A stretch of 8,942 nt of DNA from Oscillospiraceae bacterium (lineage in GTDB: Bacteria > Bacillota > Clostridia > Oscillospirales > Ruminococcaceae), in NCBI GenBank assembly GCA_031285645.1, contig JAITVU010000271.1, positions 1-8,942 on the forward strand, given 5' to 3'. The position numbers and the translations under genes are program-made. Under the pieces are notes generated by a model. The model searched no databases, was not told where the DNA came from, and saw only the letters and a list, made by a program, of their open reading frames with translations. Positions 1 through 6,113 of the stretch are shown one piece after another; the stretch's first letter is position 1, and each line of letters begins with the position of its first letter.

Positions 1-581
1 TCGTATTCAACCTCGGCGTCCGATATCGAGGTCCGGCAGGTCGGGCACCAGCTGATGATGCGCTCACCCCTGTAAATCAGGCCCTTTTCATAAAGGCGGT
101 TAAACACCTCGTTGACAGCGCGGGAACAGCCCTCATCCATGGTAAAGCGCTCGCGCGCCCAATCACATGAGCTGCCCAGCTTTTTAAGCTGGGCATTGAT
201 GCGCCCGCCGTAAGTGTCTTTCCATTCCCAGGCGCGCTTTAAAAAACCGTCGCGGCCAATATCATCCTTGGTCAAACCCTCTTCGCGCATCGCCTCGACA
301 ATTTTCGCCTCCGTGGCAATCGACGCGTGGTCGGTTCCCGGCATCCACAAAGCCTCGTAACCCTGCATGCGGCGCCACCGTATAAACGCGTCCTGCAAGG
401 CGTTGTCGAGCGCGTGGCCCATGTGAAGCTGACCCGTTATATTGGGAGGGGGCATGACAATTGTGTAGGGCTCTTTGTCCGGGTTGGGTTTCGCGTGAAA
501 ATAATCGCCATCCAGCCAGAATTGATAAATCCGATCCTCCACCTGTTTTGGATCATACTGTTTACTCAGTTCTTTTTGCAC
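1..581 (-). CDS. valS: Valyl-tRNA synthetase, N-terminal part (cut by window edge)
   Basis: This cytoplasmic class I aminoacyl-tRNA synthetase charges tRNA-Val with valine using ATP. Only the first 193 codons are in the window; the gene continues past base 1. The translation begins [20 protein letters not shown] and carries the class I signature [15 protein letters not shown], with the HIGH-type motif HMGH at residues 53-56. It continues with [24 protein letters not shown] and the CPTC zinc-type pair near the cut. The [12 protein letters not shown] and PNITGxLHMGHAL wording fits ValS rather than LeuRS or IleRS. The start is the GTG at 581, preceded by AAAGGA about nine bases upstream; no better start agrees with the family's N-terminus. 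No T-box leader was seen: the leader from the promoter at 686-714 is only about 100 bases and lacks a specifier-stem and antiterminator layout. Confidence 0.96.
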   Translation of the reverse strand, partial: MQKELSKQYDPKQVEDRIYQFWLDGDYFHAKPNPDKEPYTIVMPPPNITGQLHMGHALDNALQDAFIRWRRMQGYEALWMPGTDHASIATEAKIVEAMREEGLTKDDIGRDGFLKRAWEWKDTYGGRINAQLKKLGSSCDWARERFTMDEGCSRAVNEVFNRLYEKGLIYRGERIISWCPTCRTSISDAEVEY

Positions 582-685
582 GCGGCTTGTTCCTTTCCAT
601 AACAGCATTTCTACGAGCGTCAGAATAATGCCACAAACCAAATTTATAAACAACAGTTTACAAAAAGATATAAATCCATTCACAT

Positions 686-714
686 ATTATACCGGAAAGG
701 CGCTGTAATAGCAA
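686..714 (-). promoter_or_regulatory. Sigma-A promoter of valS
   Basis: On the minus strand the -35 box TTGCTA (709-714) and a perfect -10 box TATAAT (686-691) are separated by exactly 17 bases. Transcription would start near 679 and give a leader of about 98 bases before the valS GTG at 581. It is the best vegetative promoter in the gap and points straight at valS. Confidence 0.8.
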
Positions 715-791
715 GTCCTTGCCGTATTCCCCAAAGGATGATATACTTTATTCCAAAGTAAGACGCTCAGGACATCAGCCCATTCCGCCGC

Positions 792-821
792 TTGAAAACG
801 GGCCGGCCGACTGTGTATAAT
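792..821 (+). promoter_or_regulatory. Sigma-A promoter of the small membrane protein gene
   Basis: TTGAAA (792-797) and TATAAT (816-821) are 18 bases apart on the plus strand, which predicts a start near 828, about 45 bases before the TTG start codon at 873. The promoter is divergent from the valS promoter, with about 80 bases between the two -35 boxes. It lies inside an open frame that could be read from 792, which argues that translation starts further downstream. It may also drive the aldo/keto reductase at 1130, since no clear promoter was seen between 987 and 1129. Confidence 0.7.
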
Positions 822-872
822 CCTTCCGGCTTCCAGCCTGTTTTTATAATTTTTAATGAAGAGGTGACATAT

Positions 873-986
873 TTGCCGTATGAACCGCGGCCCACACCGC
901 CGGTGTGGCGCATTCTCCTTTACATAGCCCTGGCCATAATCGTCTTCATTCTTTTTAACATTTTTGGGCCAAGGGGATACGTTTAG
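873..986 (+). CDS. Small single-span membrane protein, 37 residues, unknown function
   Basis: I do not recognise this protein. It reads (M)PYEPRPTPPVWRILLYIA followed by a hydrophobic stretch and ends NIFGPRGYV. A Pro-rich N-terminal segment (residues 2-10) precedes one transmembrane helix (about 12-31), with a short Gly/Pro/Arg tail. The start chosen is TTG at 873: GAGGTG lies six bases upstream, whereas the in-frame TTG at 792 is the -35 box of a good promoter and has no ribosome binding site. The frame ends in TAG at 984-986. The reductase follows after 143 bases and may be cotranscribed. Clean promoter, ribosome binding site and membrane segment together support a real gene, but a protein this short could be missed or dropped by automatic annotation. 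Function is unknown. Confidence 0.6.
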   Translation: MPYEPRPTPPVWRILLYIALAIIVFILFNIFGPRGYV

Positions 987-1129
987 TGTCGATGGCAGGC
1001 ATCATATGGCCCAAAGAAGCGAATAACCGGAGAACCGTCGGTGTTTTCGCATTTTCGATATCGGGAATACCCGGGACCCCCGGCCGCGCAAACCGGCAAT
1101 AATTCTGCATAAGGAAAGGAAAGTATCTG

Positions 1130-2122
1130 ATGAAATACACGAATCTATTTAACAGCGACATCACCATATCCCAAATGTCCATGGGCACATGGGGGTTTTC
1201 CGGCGCCGCTATCTGGGGCGAAAGTGACGACGACGTCTCGATCCGCACCATTCACAAAGCCATGGACTACGGCATCAACCTTTTCGACAGCGCATCGCGT
1301 TATGGCGACGGCAAGGCCGAAGAAGTTTTAGGCAAAGCCATAAAGGGGCGGCGCGACAAAGTTGTGGTCGCCACAAAGGTTTTTTATGATGCCCTTGAGT
1401 ATGATCAGGTCATCGACGAGTGCGAAAAAAGCCTTAAGCGCCTTGACACGGACTATATCGATATCTACCAGATCCATTGGCCCAACCGTGACGTGGACCC
1501 GCAGGAAACCATGCGCGCGTTTGAAAAACTGCGCCGGGACGGCAAAATCCGCACGATCGGCGTATGCAACCACGGCCTCGGCGCGATGGAGGCCATCAAA
1601 GGGCACGACATCGTGCTCAACCAGCTCCCTTATTCCCTCATATGGCGCCTGATCGAAAGCGGCGTCGCACAAAAAAGCATGGAGAATAACATGGCTGTCT
1701 GGGCCTACTCCCCTCTTGCGCAGGGTTTGCTCACGGGTAAATTCAAAACGGTGGACGACGTGCCCCTGAACCGGCGCGCCACCCGCTTTTACAGCAGCAA
1801 ATGGGGACAGGGACGGCATACCGATACGGGTTTTGAAACCGACGTGTTCGACTTTCTCGATCGCCTCCGCGCGGTCTGCAATCGCACCGGCTTCCCGATG
1901 GCGACCTTAGCCGTCGCGTTCCTGAAATCCCGCCCGGGCATGGGCAGTGTTCTGATCGGCTCACGCGATCCCGTGCAGCTTGATCAGAACGTCAAATCGT
2001 TTGAAACCGATGTGCCAACCGAAATTATCGATGAGATCACCGATCTGTCCACGCCTTTAAAGGATATTATGGGCACTAACCCCGATTTGTGGGAAAACGC
2101 GGACGGCGGGCGCATGTATTGA
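1130..2122 (+). CDS. Aldo/keto reductase, 330 residues
   Basis: This is a soluble NAD(P)H-dependent oxidoreductase of the aldo/keto reductase superfamily, with a (beta/alpha)8 barrel that reduces aldehydes or ketones. All four catalytic residues are visible: Asp53 and Tyr58 in NLFDSASRYGDG, Lys83 in VVVATKV, and His116 in IYQIHWP. The segment SPLAQGLLTGKF and the C-terminal LIGSRDPVQLDQNV correspond to the cofactor-binding region. Length is normal for the AKR11/YhdN-IolS type, which it resembles most. The start ATG at 1130 follows AAGGAAAGGAAAG at good spacing, and the frame ends in TGA. The usual GVSNF after the barrel's middle strand reads GVCNHG here, a small departure. Substrate cannot be told from sequence. 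It may share a transcript with the 37-residue gene upstream and converges on flagellin. Confidence 0.93.
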   Translation: MKYTNLFNSDITISQMSMGTWGFSGAAIWGESDDDVSIRTIHKAMDYGINLFDSASRYGDGKAEEVLGKAIKGRRDKVVVATKVFYDALEYDQVIDECEKSLKRLDTDYIDIYQIHWPNRDVDPQETMRAFEKLRRDGKIRTIGVCNHGLGAMEAIKGHDIVLNQLPYSLIWRLIESGVAQKSMENNMAVWAYSPLAQGLLTGKFKTVDDVPLNRRATRFYSSKWGQGRHTDTGFETDVFDFLDRLRAVCNRTGFPMATLAVAFLKSRPGMGSVLIGSRDPVQLDQNVKSFETDVPTEIIDEITDLSTPLKDIMGTNPDLWENADGGRMY

Positions 2123-2194
2123 GGGCTCCGTTTTAAGGCTGTAGATGGTGTATTTGCGGCTCATTCGTTCGCTATTGGGTTTTTTTATTGCATT

Positions 2195-2300
2195 TATAGT
2201 CAAACCACTTTAAAAACTGCGAGGCAGCGCGAATGCATTTTATGTGGAATGCACTTGCGAGTGATCGTTGAGTCGCTGCTTTTTAGTGATTTGACATATA
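2195..2300. repeat. MITE-like imperfect inverted repeat in the intergenic region
   Basis: The ends of this segment are imperfect inverted copies: TATAGTCAAACCACTT...AAAAA (2195-2216) pairs with the reverse complement of 2280-2300, which reads TATATGTCAAATCACTAAAAA. Inside lie a further pair GCAGCG/CGCTGC (2224-2229 and 2274-2279) and a small central hairpin TGCATT/AATGCA (2234-2239 and 2248-2253). The whole ~106 bp could therefore fold as one long arm. It has no coding potential. Both ends read outward as TTTGAC...TATA, resembling -35 boxes, but no matching -10 is convincing. It may be a non-autonomous mobile element or a dispersed intergenic repeat; copy number cannot be seen here. It and the terminator at 2365-2397 are the only things I see in the gap 2123-2427. 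Confidence 0.4.
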
Positions 2301-2364
2301 TAAGACATTTTTTAAATGAGCCTAACCGCTGCAAGATACCAAGGCCAACTGCAAAGATATTGAA

Positions 2365-2397
2365 AAAAGCCCGCCTGAGTTAATCAGGCGGGCTTTT
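2365..2397. terminator. Bidirectional terminator between flagellin and the reductase
   Basis: A perfect 14-bp stem (2365-2378 with 2384-2397, core GCCCGCCTGA/TCAGGCGGGC) closes a 5-base loop and is flanked by A-runs on the left and T-runs on the right. On the minus strand it lies about 30 bases after the flagellin stop and ends in six T. On the plus strand it can end reductase transcripts, with a shorter T-run. Confidence 0.9.
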
Positions 2398-2417
2398 AGC
2401 ATCATACTATCGGAATT

Positions 2418-2437
2418 CTATCTCAGGCTATCTCAGG
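2418..2437. repeat. 10-bp tandem duplication at the flagellin stop codon
   Basis: CTATCTCAGG occurs twice in direct succession (2418-2427 and 2428-2437). On the coding strand the first copy met is the end of the flagellin frame, CCTGAGATAG with TAG as stop. The second lies just after the stop, so the duplication does not change the protein's C-terminus. Confidence 0.7.
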
Positions 2438-3909
2438 AGCTGGAGGACGCCCTGCGGTAACTGATTGGCCTGCGCAAGCATCGCCTGGGACGCTTCATTG
2501 AGGATATTGTTCTTCTGGAAATCCATCATTTCCTTGGCCATATCGACATCACGGATCGACGATTCCGCCGCCTGCAGATTTTCCCTTGTAACACCCAGAT
2601 TGTTGACCGCGTGTTCAAGCCTGTTCTGCATGGCGCCTAAATTGGCGCGCACGCCCGACACCTGCATCACCGCCGCGTCAATGACGTCGAGCGCGACATT
2701 CGCGGCCTCAGGGCTCATAATGCTGATCCCCGCAATCGTGCCGTTCACATCATACTGGTTATACTTTTTTGTGCCGAGATTGGCGCTGCTCATATTCGGA
2801 ATCCCGAAGCCAACGCGCTGGTCCGCGTGACCGTTCGCGCCGATCTGCAACTCCAGTTTGTCTTTTTCCGTACCGATCATCATATCCTTGATGGCAAAGG
2901 TGTCGTCAATCACAGCGTTTCCGGCCGGTCCCGTCGGGTCGGACGGCTCAACTACTTTAAAGCCCGTGGGCTTGGGATTCGCCACTGACCCAACATCGTT
3001 ATCCGGCATCGGGATGCCCGCGACGGCGCCGGAATAACCGGATCCCAGCATCTCTATACTGCTGCCGCTCCTGTTTTCCAGAGTGGCGACAAGATTGCCG
3101 TCATCATCACAAAAAACATAATACTTCTGGGGAATGGTAAATTCTTTGCCATATATATCGGTATACTTTTCACCGGCCGGATTTGACACTGACCGGCTCA
3201 AATATGTTTTGTCGCCGACCTGCAAAGAAATATTTGTCAGCGGCTCGCCGCTCTCATTTTGAGATATAATGACAAATCGGGCATTTTCGCCGTCAAAATC
3301 GGAGTTGTATGATGTAATGCCCACTGTACCGGCCACTTTTGTGGGGTTCGTGTTGGTGGCCCCGACCGAGAAGCCAAGCGATTTTAGCGACTCGGCATAA
3401 GCGGCGTAAGTGCCCGGATAATAATCACCGTTGCCCAAAGTTTCACCCGGCAATTTCGTCCCCGGTAACTGTCCGGGCTTATGTCCGCCGAGCGTTCCGT
3501 CAAGCAGCGTGATGCCGTTATAATTGGTGGCGCTCGAAATACGGTCTATTTCGCTTTTAAGCGCCTGTACTTCTTTATTTATCTGCTGGCGGTCCTCCTC
3601 GACATAAGTGCCGTTCGCCGCCTGCACGGACAGTTCACGCATTCTGTGCAAAATAGCGTGAATCTCGTTGAGGCCGCCCTCGGCGGTCTGTATTAGGCTG
3701 ACGCCGTTTTGTGTGTTCTGAACCGCCATATCGAGACCACGAATCTGGCCGCGCATTTTTTCGGATATCGCAAGGCCCGCCGCATCGTCCGCCGCATGAT
3801 TCACTTTGTATCCGGACGACAGCTTCTCAAGATTGTTGGATGTATTGGCATTATTAATCGTCTTCTGGCGAAGCGCGTTCAATGCCGGCAAATTGTGTTG
3901 AATGACCAT
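2428..3909 (-). CDS. hag: Flagellin, 493 residues
   Basis: This is the structural subunit of the flagellar filament, exported unfolded by the flagellar type III apparatus and polymerised outside the cell. The N-terminal D0/D1 region (about 1-138) begins MVIQHNLPALNALRQ and carries NLEKLSSGYKVNHAADDAAG and RMRELSVQAANGT (89-101). The C-terminal D1/D0 region (about 404-493) carries GAMQNRLEHAVNNL and QAMLAQANQLPQGVLQLLR. Between them lies a Gly/Pro/Thr-rich variable region of some 260 residues, which makes the protein longer than the ~300-residue Bacillus form. The ATG at 3909 is chosen because a perfect AAGGAGG lies eight bases upstream; an in-frame ATG at 3966 would add 19 residues that do not belong to the family. 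Two sigma-28-like promoters lie upstream. The RMREL stretch and EIDRI suggest a TLR5-recognised type. Confidence 0.97.
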   Translation of the reverse strand: MVIQHNLPALNALRQKTINNANTSNNLEKLSSGYKVNHAADDAAGLAISEKMRGQIRGLDMAVQNTQNGVSLIQTAEGGLNEIHAILHRMRELSVQAANGTYVEEDRQQINKEVQALKSEIDRISSATNYNGITLLDGTLGGHKPGQLPGTKLPGETLGNGDYYPGTYAAYAESLKSLGFSVGATNTNPTKVAGTVGITSYNSDFDGENARFVIISQNESGEPLTNISLQVGDKTYLSRSVSNPAGEKYTDIYGKEFTIPQKYYVFCDDDGNLVATLENRSGSSIEMLGSGYSGAVAGIPMPDNDVGSVANPKPTGFKVVEPSDPTGPAGNAVIDDTFAIKDMMIGTEKDKLELQIGANGHADQRVGFGIPNMSSANLGTKKYNQYDVNGTIAGISIMSPEAANVALDVIDAAVMQVSGVRANLGAMQNRLEHAVNNLGVTRENLQAAESSIRDVDMAKEMMDFQKNNILNEASQAMLAQANQLPQGVLQLLR

Positions 3910-3917
3910 GATTTTGT

Positions 3918-3924
3918 CCTCCTT
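3918..3924 (-). promoter_or_regulatory. Flagellin ribosome binding site
   Basis: On the minus strand a full AAGGAGG lies eight bases before the ATG at 3909. It fixes the flagellin start and rules out the longer form from 3966. Confidence 0.9.
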
Positions 3925-4019
3925 GGAAATACAGATTAACAAATCACCATGACGGCGGCGGTTCATTCACGCCTGCCTCACGCATGCGGATAACAGCGCA
4001 TTTGTTTCTCTACTATCTA

Positions 4020-4046
4020 CTTTCGGTCAAAAAACGGAAAACTTTA
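4020..4046 (-). promoter_or_regulatory. Sigma-28 (SigD) promoter of flagellin, proximal
   Basis: On the minus strand TAAAGTTT (4039-4046), 11 bases, then ACCGAAAG (4020-4027). The sigma-28 consensus is TAAAGTTT-N11-GCCGATAA, so the -35 is perfect, the spacing exact, and the -10 keeps the CCGA core. Transcription would start near 4013, about 100 bases before the flagellin ATG. Confidence 0.75.
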
Positions 4047-4175
4047 TAAATAAAATATGAACAGGAAGATTTTCATTTATTATATACATAAATATCAACT
4101 GTGTTTGAGCTAACGGGTTTTGATCTGCTCGTTGCATATGGCATTAACTGAAAATAAAAAAACAGTCTACTATTT

Positions 4176-4203
4176 ATATCGGCGCTAAAACATACAAGTT
4201 GAG
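4176..4203 (-). promoter_or_regulatory. Second sigma-28-like promoter, distal
   Basis: On the minus strand CTCAA (4199-4203), 16 bases, then CCGATAT (4176-4182), preceded by G. The Bacillus SigD consensus is about CTAAA-N16-CCGATAT, so the -10 is perfect and the -35 has one mismatch. It would give a leader of about 260 bases before flagellin. Between the two promoters (4047-4175) the sequence is AT-rich and I see no gene in it. Confidence 0.55.
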
Positions 4204-4225
4204 TATGAATTTATTTTTTTAAACA

Positions 4226-4264
4226 AAAAAAGATCAGGCTGTTCGTAACAGCCTGATCTTTTTT
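4226..4264. terminator. Terminator after the surface-protein gene
   Basis: A perfect 18-bp stem (4226-4243 with 4247-4264, core GATCAGGCTGTT/AACAGCCTGATC) closes the 3-base loop CGT. The minus-strand read ends in a T-run 14 bases after the TAA at 4278-4280. It should isolate the surface-protein transcript from the flagellin promoters just downstream. Its symmetry would allow it to act on both strands. Confidence 0.92.
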
Positions 4265-4277
4265 ATTAATTGATCCT

Positions 4278-5111
4278 TTAACGCATGAGAAGTGTAATTT
4301 TGAATCTGTCATATTCGGCGCGTGTTATTTGACCACTGCGCAGCATTTTTTCCAGGTTTCTCTGTGCGTCAATCATTTTGTAAAACTTTCTTCTGTCGAT
4401 CGTGGCCTGATCTTCAACCTCAATCACATCCTCAACGATTTCAGCATCGGGCACAGCGGCTTCACTGTCAATTATTTCTTCAAATGAATCCTCAACATCG
4501 GCCGAATCGTCCTCCACGGGCGGGATATACTCATTTGATTCCCATTCACCCCGAACCGTTTCCGGCATCGGTATCACGATGACGGGCGACGGCGCCGTTA
4601 TTATGGCCGCCTCGGCCATACGGGGCTCTTCAAAAGGCGCAAATGGAATGGGCTCTTTGCTGGTCCATATCATGACGCAGGATACAAGCATCAACGCAAC
4701 GAAGAATACAACCGACAAACCGGCAACCTGCTGCATTGTATCCATTCCGCCCGACGACACAGGACCAAACAGATCGGCCGAATTCAGCGTGGCAGCCGCC
4801 ACGCGCTTCTCAGCGCCGCCGGATGTTCCGGACGCCTTCACAAATACGCCCTCCTCAACAGAAAGGCTTAAATCCGGCACATAATATTTCATATTGCCTT
4901 TGGAATCGTAAATTTCGATATCGTCGCCGCCCATGTTCGGGTTCATCAGGTCAATATCGGCAGCACCTGAAATTTTACTGATGCCGTAGAGCTCCGCCAG
5001 TTCGGCCAGCGTGTAAAAGAGCTTATCCTTTCCTGGCGGCGTGATGAACTTGCGGTGCATCGAGATTGTCTCGCCCTTCCATCGAATGGTTAAAGTGACG
5101 TCTTTGCGCAT
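4278..5111 (-). CDS. Membrane-anchor and SHOCT-like tail, probable 3' part of an interrupted surface-protein gene
   Basis: Read from the first ATG this frame gives 277 residues. Residues 1-43 (VTLTIRWKGETI ... FYTLAELAELYG) look like the second half of a C-terminal domain seen in clostridial surface proteins, whose first half lies in the frame upstream. A linker follows, then one transmembrane helix (about 129-150) and a long acidic segment (about 190-236). The end, about 247-277 (NLEKMLRSGQITRAEYDRFK), resembles a SHOCT domain, a short oligomerisation-type helix pair. No ribosome binding site precedes the ATG at 5111, and only 15 bases separate it from the in-frame TAA at 5127-5129. I therefore infer it is not an independent gene but the 3' end of the large gene. 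A truncated product made by reinitiation cannot be excluded. By the positive-inside rule the tail would be cytoplasmic. Confidence 0.75.
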   Translation of the reverse strand: MRKDVTLTIRWKGETISMHRKFITPPGKDKLFYTLAELAELYGISKISGAADIDLMNPNMGGDDIEIYDSKGNMKYYVPDLSLSVEEGVFVKASGTSGGAEKRVAAATLNSADLFGPVSSGGMDTMQQVAGLSVVFFVALMLVSCVMIWTSKEPIPFAPFEEPRMAEAAIITAPSPVIVIPMPETVRGEWESNEYIPPVEDDSADVEDSFEEIIDSEAAVPDAEIVEDVIEVEDQATIDRRKFYKMIDAQRNLEKMLRSGQITRAEYDRFKITLLMR

Positions 5112-5126
5112 CAGCGTATCAAAGAT

Positions 5127-5129
5127 TTA
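5127..5129 (-). other. In-frame TAA (second) in the surface-protein gene
   Basis: The minus strand reads CCT TCG TAA ATC TTT GAT ACG CTG ATG, and the frame is open on both sides without a shift. The codon interrupts a domain that starts FWEWVKKSILLSKRGDTVKV and resumes as IFDTLMRKDVTLTIRW. In relatives known to me this domain is continuous (a GDTVxV strand, a mPxxVxxaL helix, then a VtLxIxW strand). Confidence 0.8.
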
Positions 5130-5903
5130 CGAAGGACAGGTCAGAATAAGGGCCGGCGTGCGCACTTTAACAGTATCGCCACGCTTTGAGAGCAGAATTG
5201 ATTTTTTAACCCACTCCCAGAACTCATAAGGCGTATCGGGAGAACCGTTATCGCCGCTGTAGGTGCTATAATCACGATCGCCGCTTGGCTTGATTAAGCC
5301 CTCTTCTGATTTATCGAGCCACAGCAAAGCGAACGGGCTCAGCTTGTTTACGGTAAAGCTCAGGACGCTGTCGTTTTGTGATAAGGCCACACGTTCCAAT
5401 CCGTTATTAATCTTGTGCACCATCAGGAAACTGTTATCCTTATACGTCCCGGATGGGTATGGCAGCTTAATGGTCAAATCGCCCTGAAGCGGCACATCCT
5501 CGCCTGTTTTGATGTTGACAAGCCTGATTTCCCACCACTCGGCATACTTCTTCCATATTCTTCTTGACACAAATTCTTTAATCGCGAAATCGGAGGTTGC
5601 CTCCATATCGGCCTGCATGGCCGCCGTTTTGTCGTCAGCAAGCGGTTCGATAATCAGCTTAACATCATTCGGATCAACACCGGGCGGCAATACCTCCGGC
5701 GGAATGACGGTCTCAGAGTCATCAACCCACAGAAGCGCAAAGGGGCTGAGTTCCGTAACGCTGAACCGAACATGATCCGATTCTTTTGCCAGATCCACCA
5801 CTTCAATGCCGTCTGTCTTTTTATGCGCCATCAGGAACGCGTTACTCCTCTTCGTTCCCTTCGGGTACGACAGATCGATGGAGAGCGCGCTTTGAAGCGG
5901 CAC
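5127..5903 (-). CDS. Middle part of the interrupted surface protein: duplicated ~130-residue domain
   Basis: This frame gives 258 residues if begun at the GTG at 5903. Residues 1-61 are the second half of a repeat unit ending LSPFALLWVD. Residues 69-197 are a full second unit (PPEVLPPGVDPNDVKL ... SPFALLWLD). Residues about 224-258 (TPYEFWEWVKK ... GDTVKV) begin a further domain cut off by the TAA at 5127. The GTG has only GAGG two bases before it, which is too close for a good ribosome binding site. The codons between the TAA at 5937 and this GTG (IRLVNIKTGED) match the sister repeat exactly. I conclude the frame is a segment of the larger gene and that the GTG is not a natural start. No enzymatic motif is seen; the modules look like extracellular beta-rich units near the cell wall. 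Confidence 0.7.
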   Translation of the reverse strand: MPLQSALSIDLSYPKGTKRSNAFLMAHKKTDGIEVVDLAKESDHVRFSVTELSPFALLWVDDSETVIPPEVLPPGVDPNDVKLIIEPLADDKTAAMQADMEATSDFAIKEFVSRRIWKKYAEWWEIRLVNIKTGEDVPLQGDLTIKLPYPSGTYKDNSFLMVHKINNGLERVALSQNDSVLSFTVNKLSPFALLWLDKSEEGLIKPSGDRDYSTYSGDNGSPDTPYEFWEWVKKSILLSKRGDTVKVRTPALILTCPS

Positions 5904-6113
5904 ATCCTCGCCTGTTTTAATGTTGACCAGCCTGATTTACCACCACTCGGCAAACTTATCCCATACCGACCTGCCCTCCAAAAATCCTTTGATCAGGGTA
6001 TTTTCACTGTTGGCCAGATCGTCGCGCATGAGGCTCTTTTTGTCGCCGGACAGTGCCGTAATAAGCAGCCTGACGTCTTCGGGGTCCACACCGGGCGGCA
6101 AAACCCCCGGCGG
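5313..6113 (-). repeat. Two tandem in-frame copies of a ~130-codon domain
   Basis: Copy 1 (about 5721-6113) and copy 2 (about 5313-5702) both run from PPxVLPPGVDPxDV through AEWW-x-IRLVNIKTGEDVPLQ to LSPFALLWxD. The offset is 411 bases at the left end and 408 further in, so they differ by one codon. Identity is patchy, strongest around IRLVNIKTGEDVPLQ, which suggests an old duplication under selection. Copy 1 contains the TAA at 5937-5939. Confidence 0.85.
5937..5939 (-). other. In-frame TAA (first) replacing GAA in a repeat copy
   Basis: The minus strand reads GAG TGG TGG TAA ATC AGG CTG here. The aligned position in the sister repeat reads GAG TGG TGG GAA ATC AGG CTT. One G-to-T change accounts for the stop, and the frame continues unshifted on both sides. 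Confidence 0.9.

Noticed and set aside
582..700. T-box riboswitch in front of valS
   Set aside because: The leader is only about 100 bases, with no TGGNACCGCG-type T-box, no specifier stem and no terminator hairpin.
1328..1819. Minus-strand open frame opposite the reductase
   Set aside because: It is an antisense shadow of a gene with all catalytic residues in place on the plus strand.
2177..2190. T-run as a separate terminator for the reductase
   Set aside because: No GC-rich hairpin lies before it; the stem at 2365-2397 is much better.
3910..3966. Longer flagellin start at 3966 (adds MNRRRHGDLL...)
   Set aside because: The perfect AAGGAGG is placed for the ATG at 3909, and the family begins with MVIQHN-type residues.
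4081..4140. Sigma-A promoter with TATAAT on the minus strand upstream of flagellin
   Set aside because: The -10 is good but no acceptable -35 lies 16-18 bases upstream, and sigma-28 sites explain the gene better.
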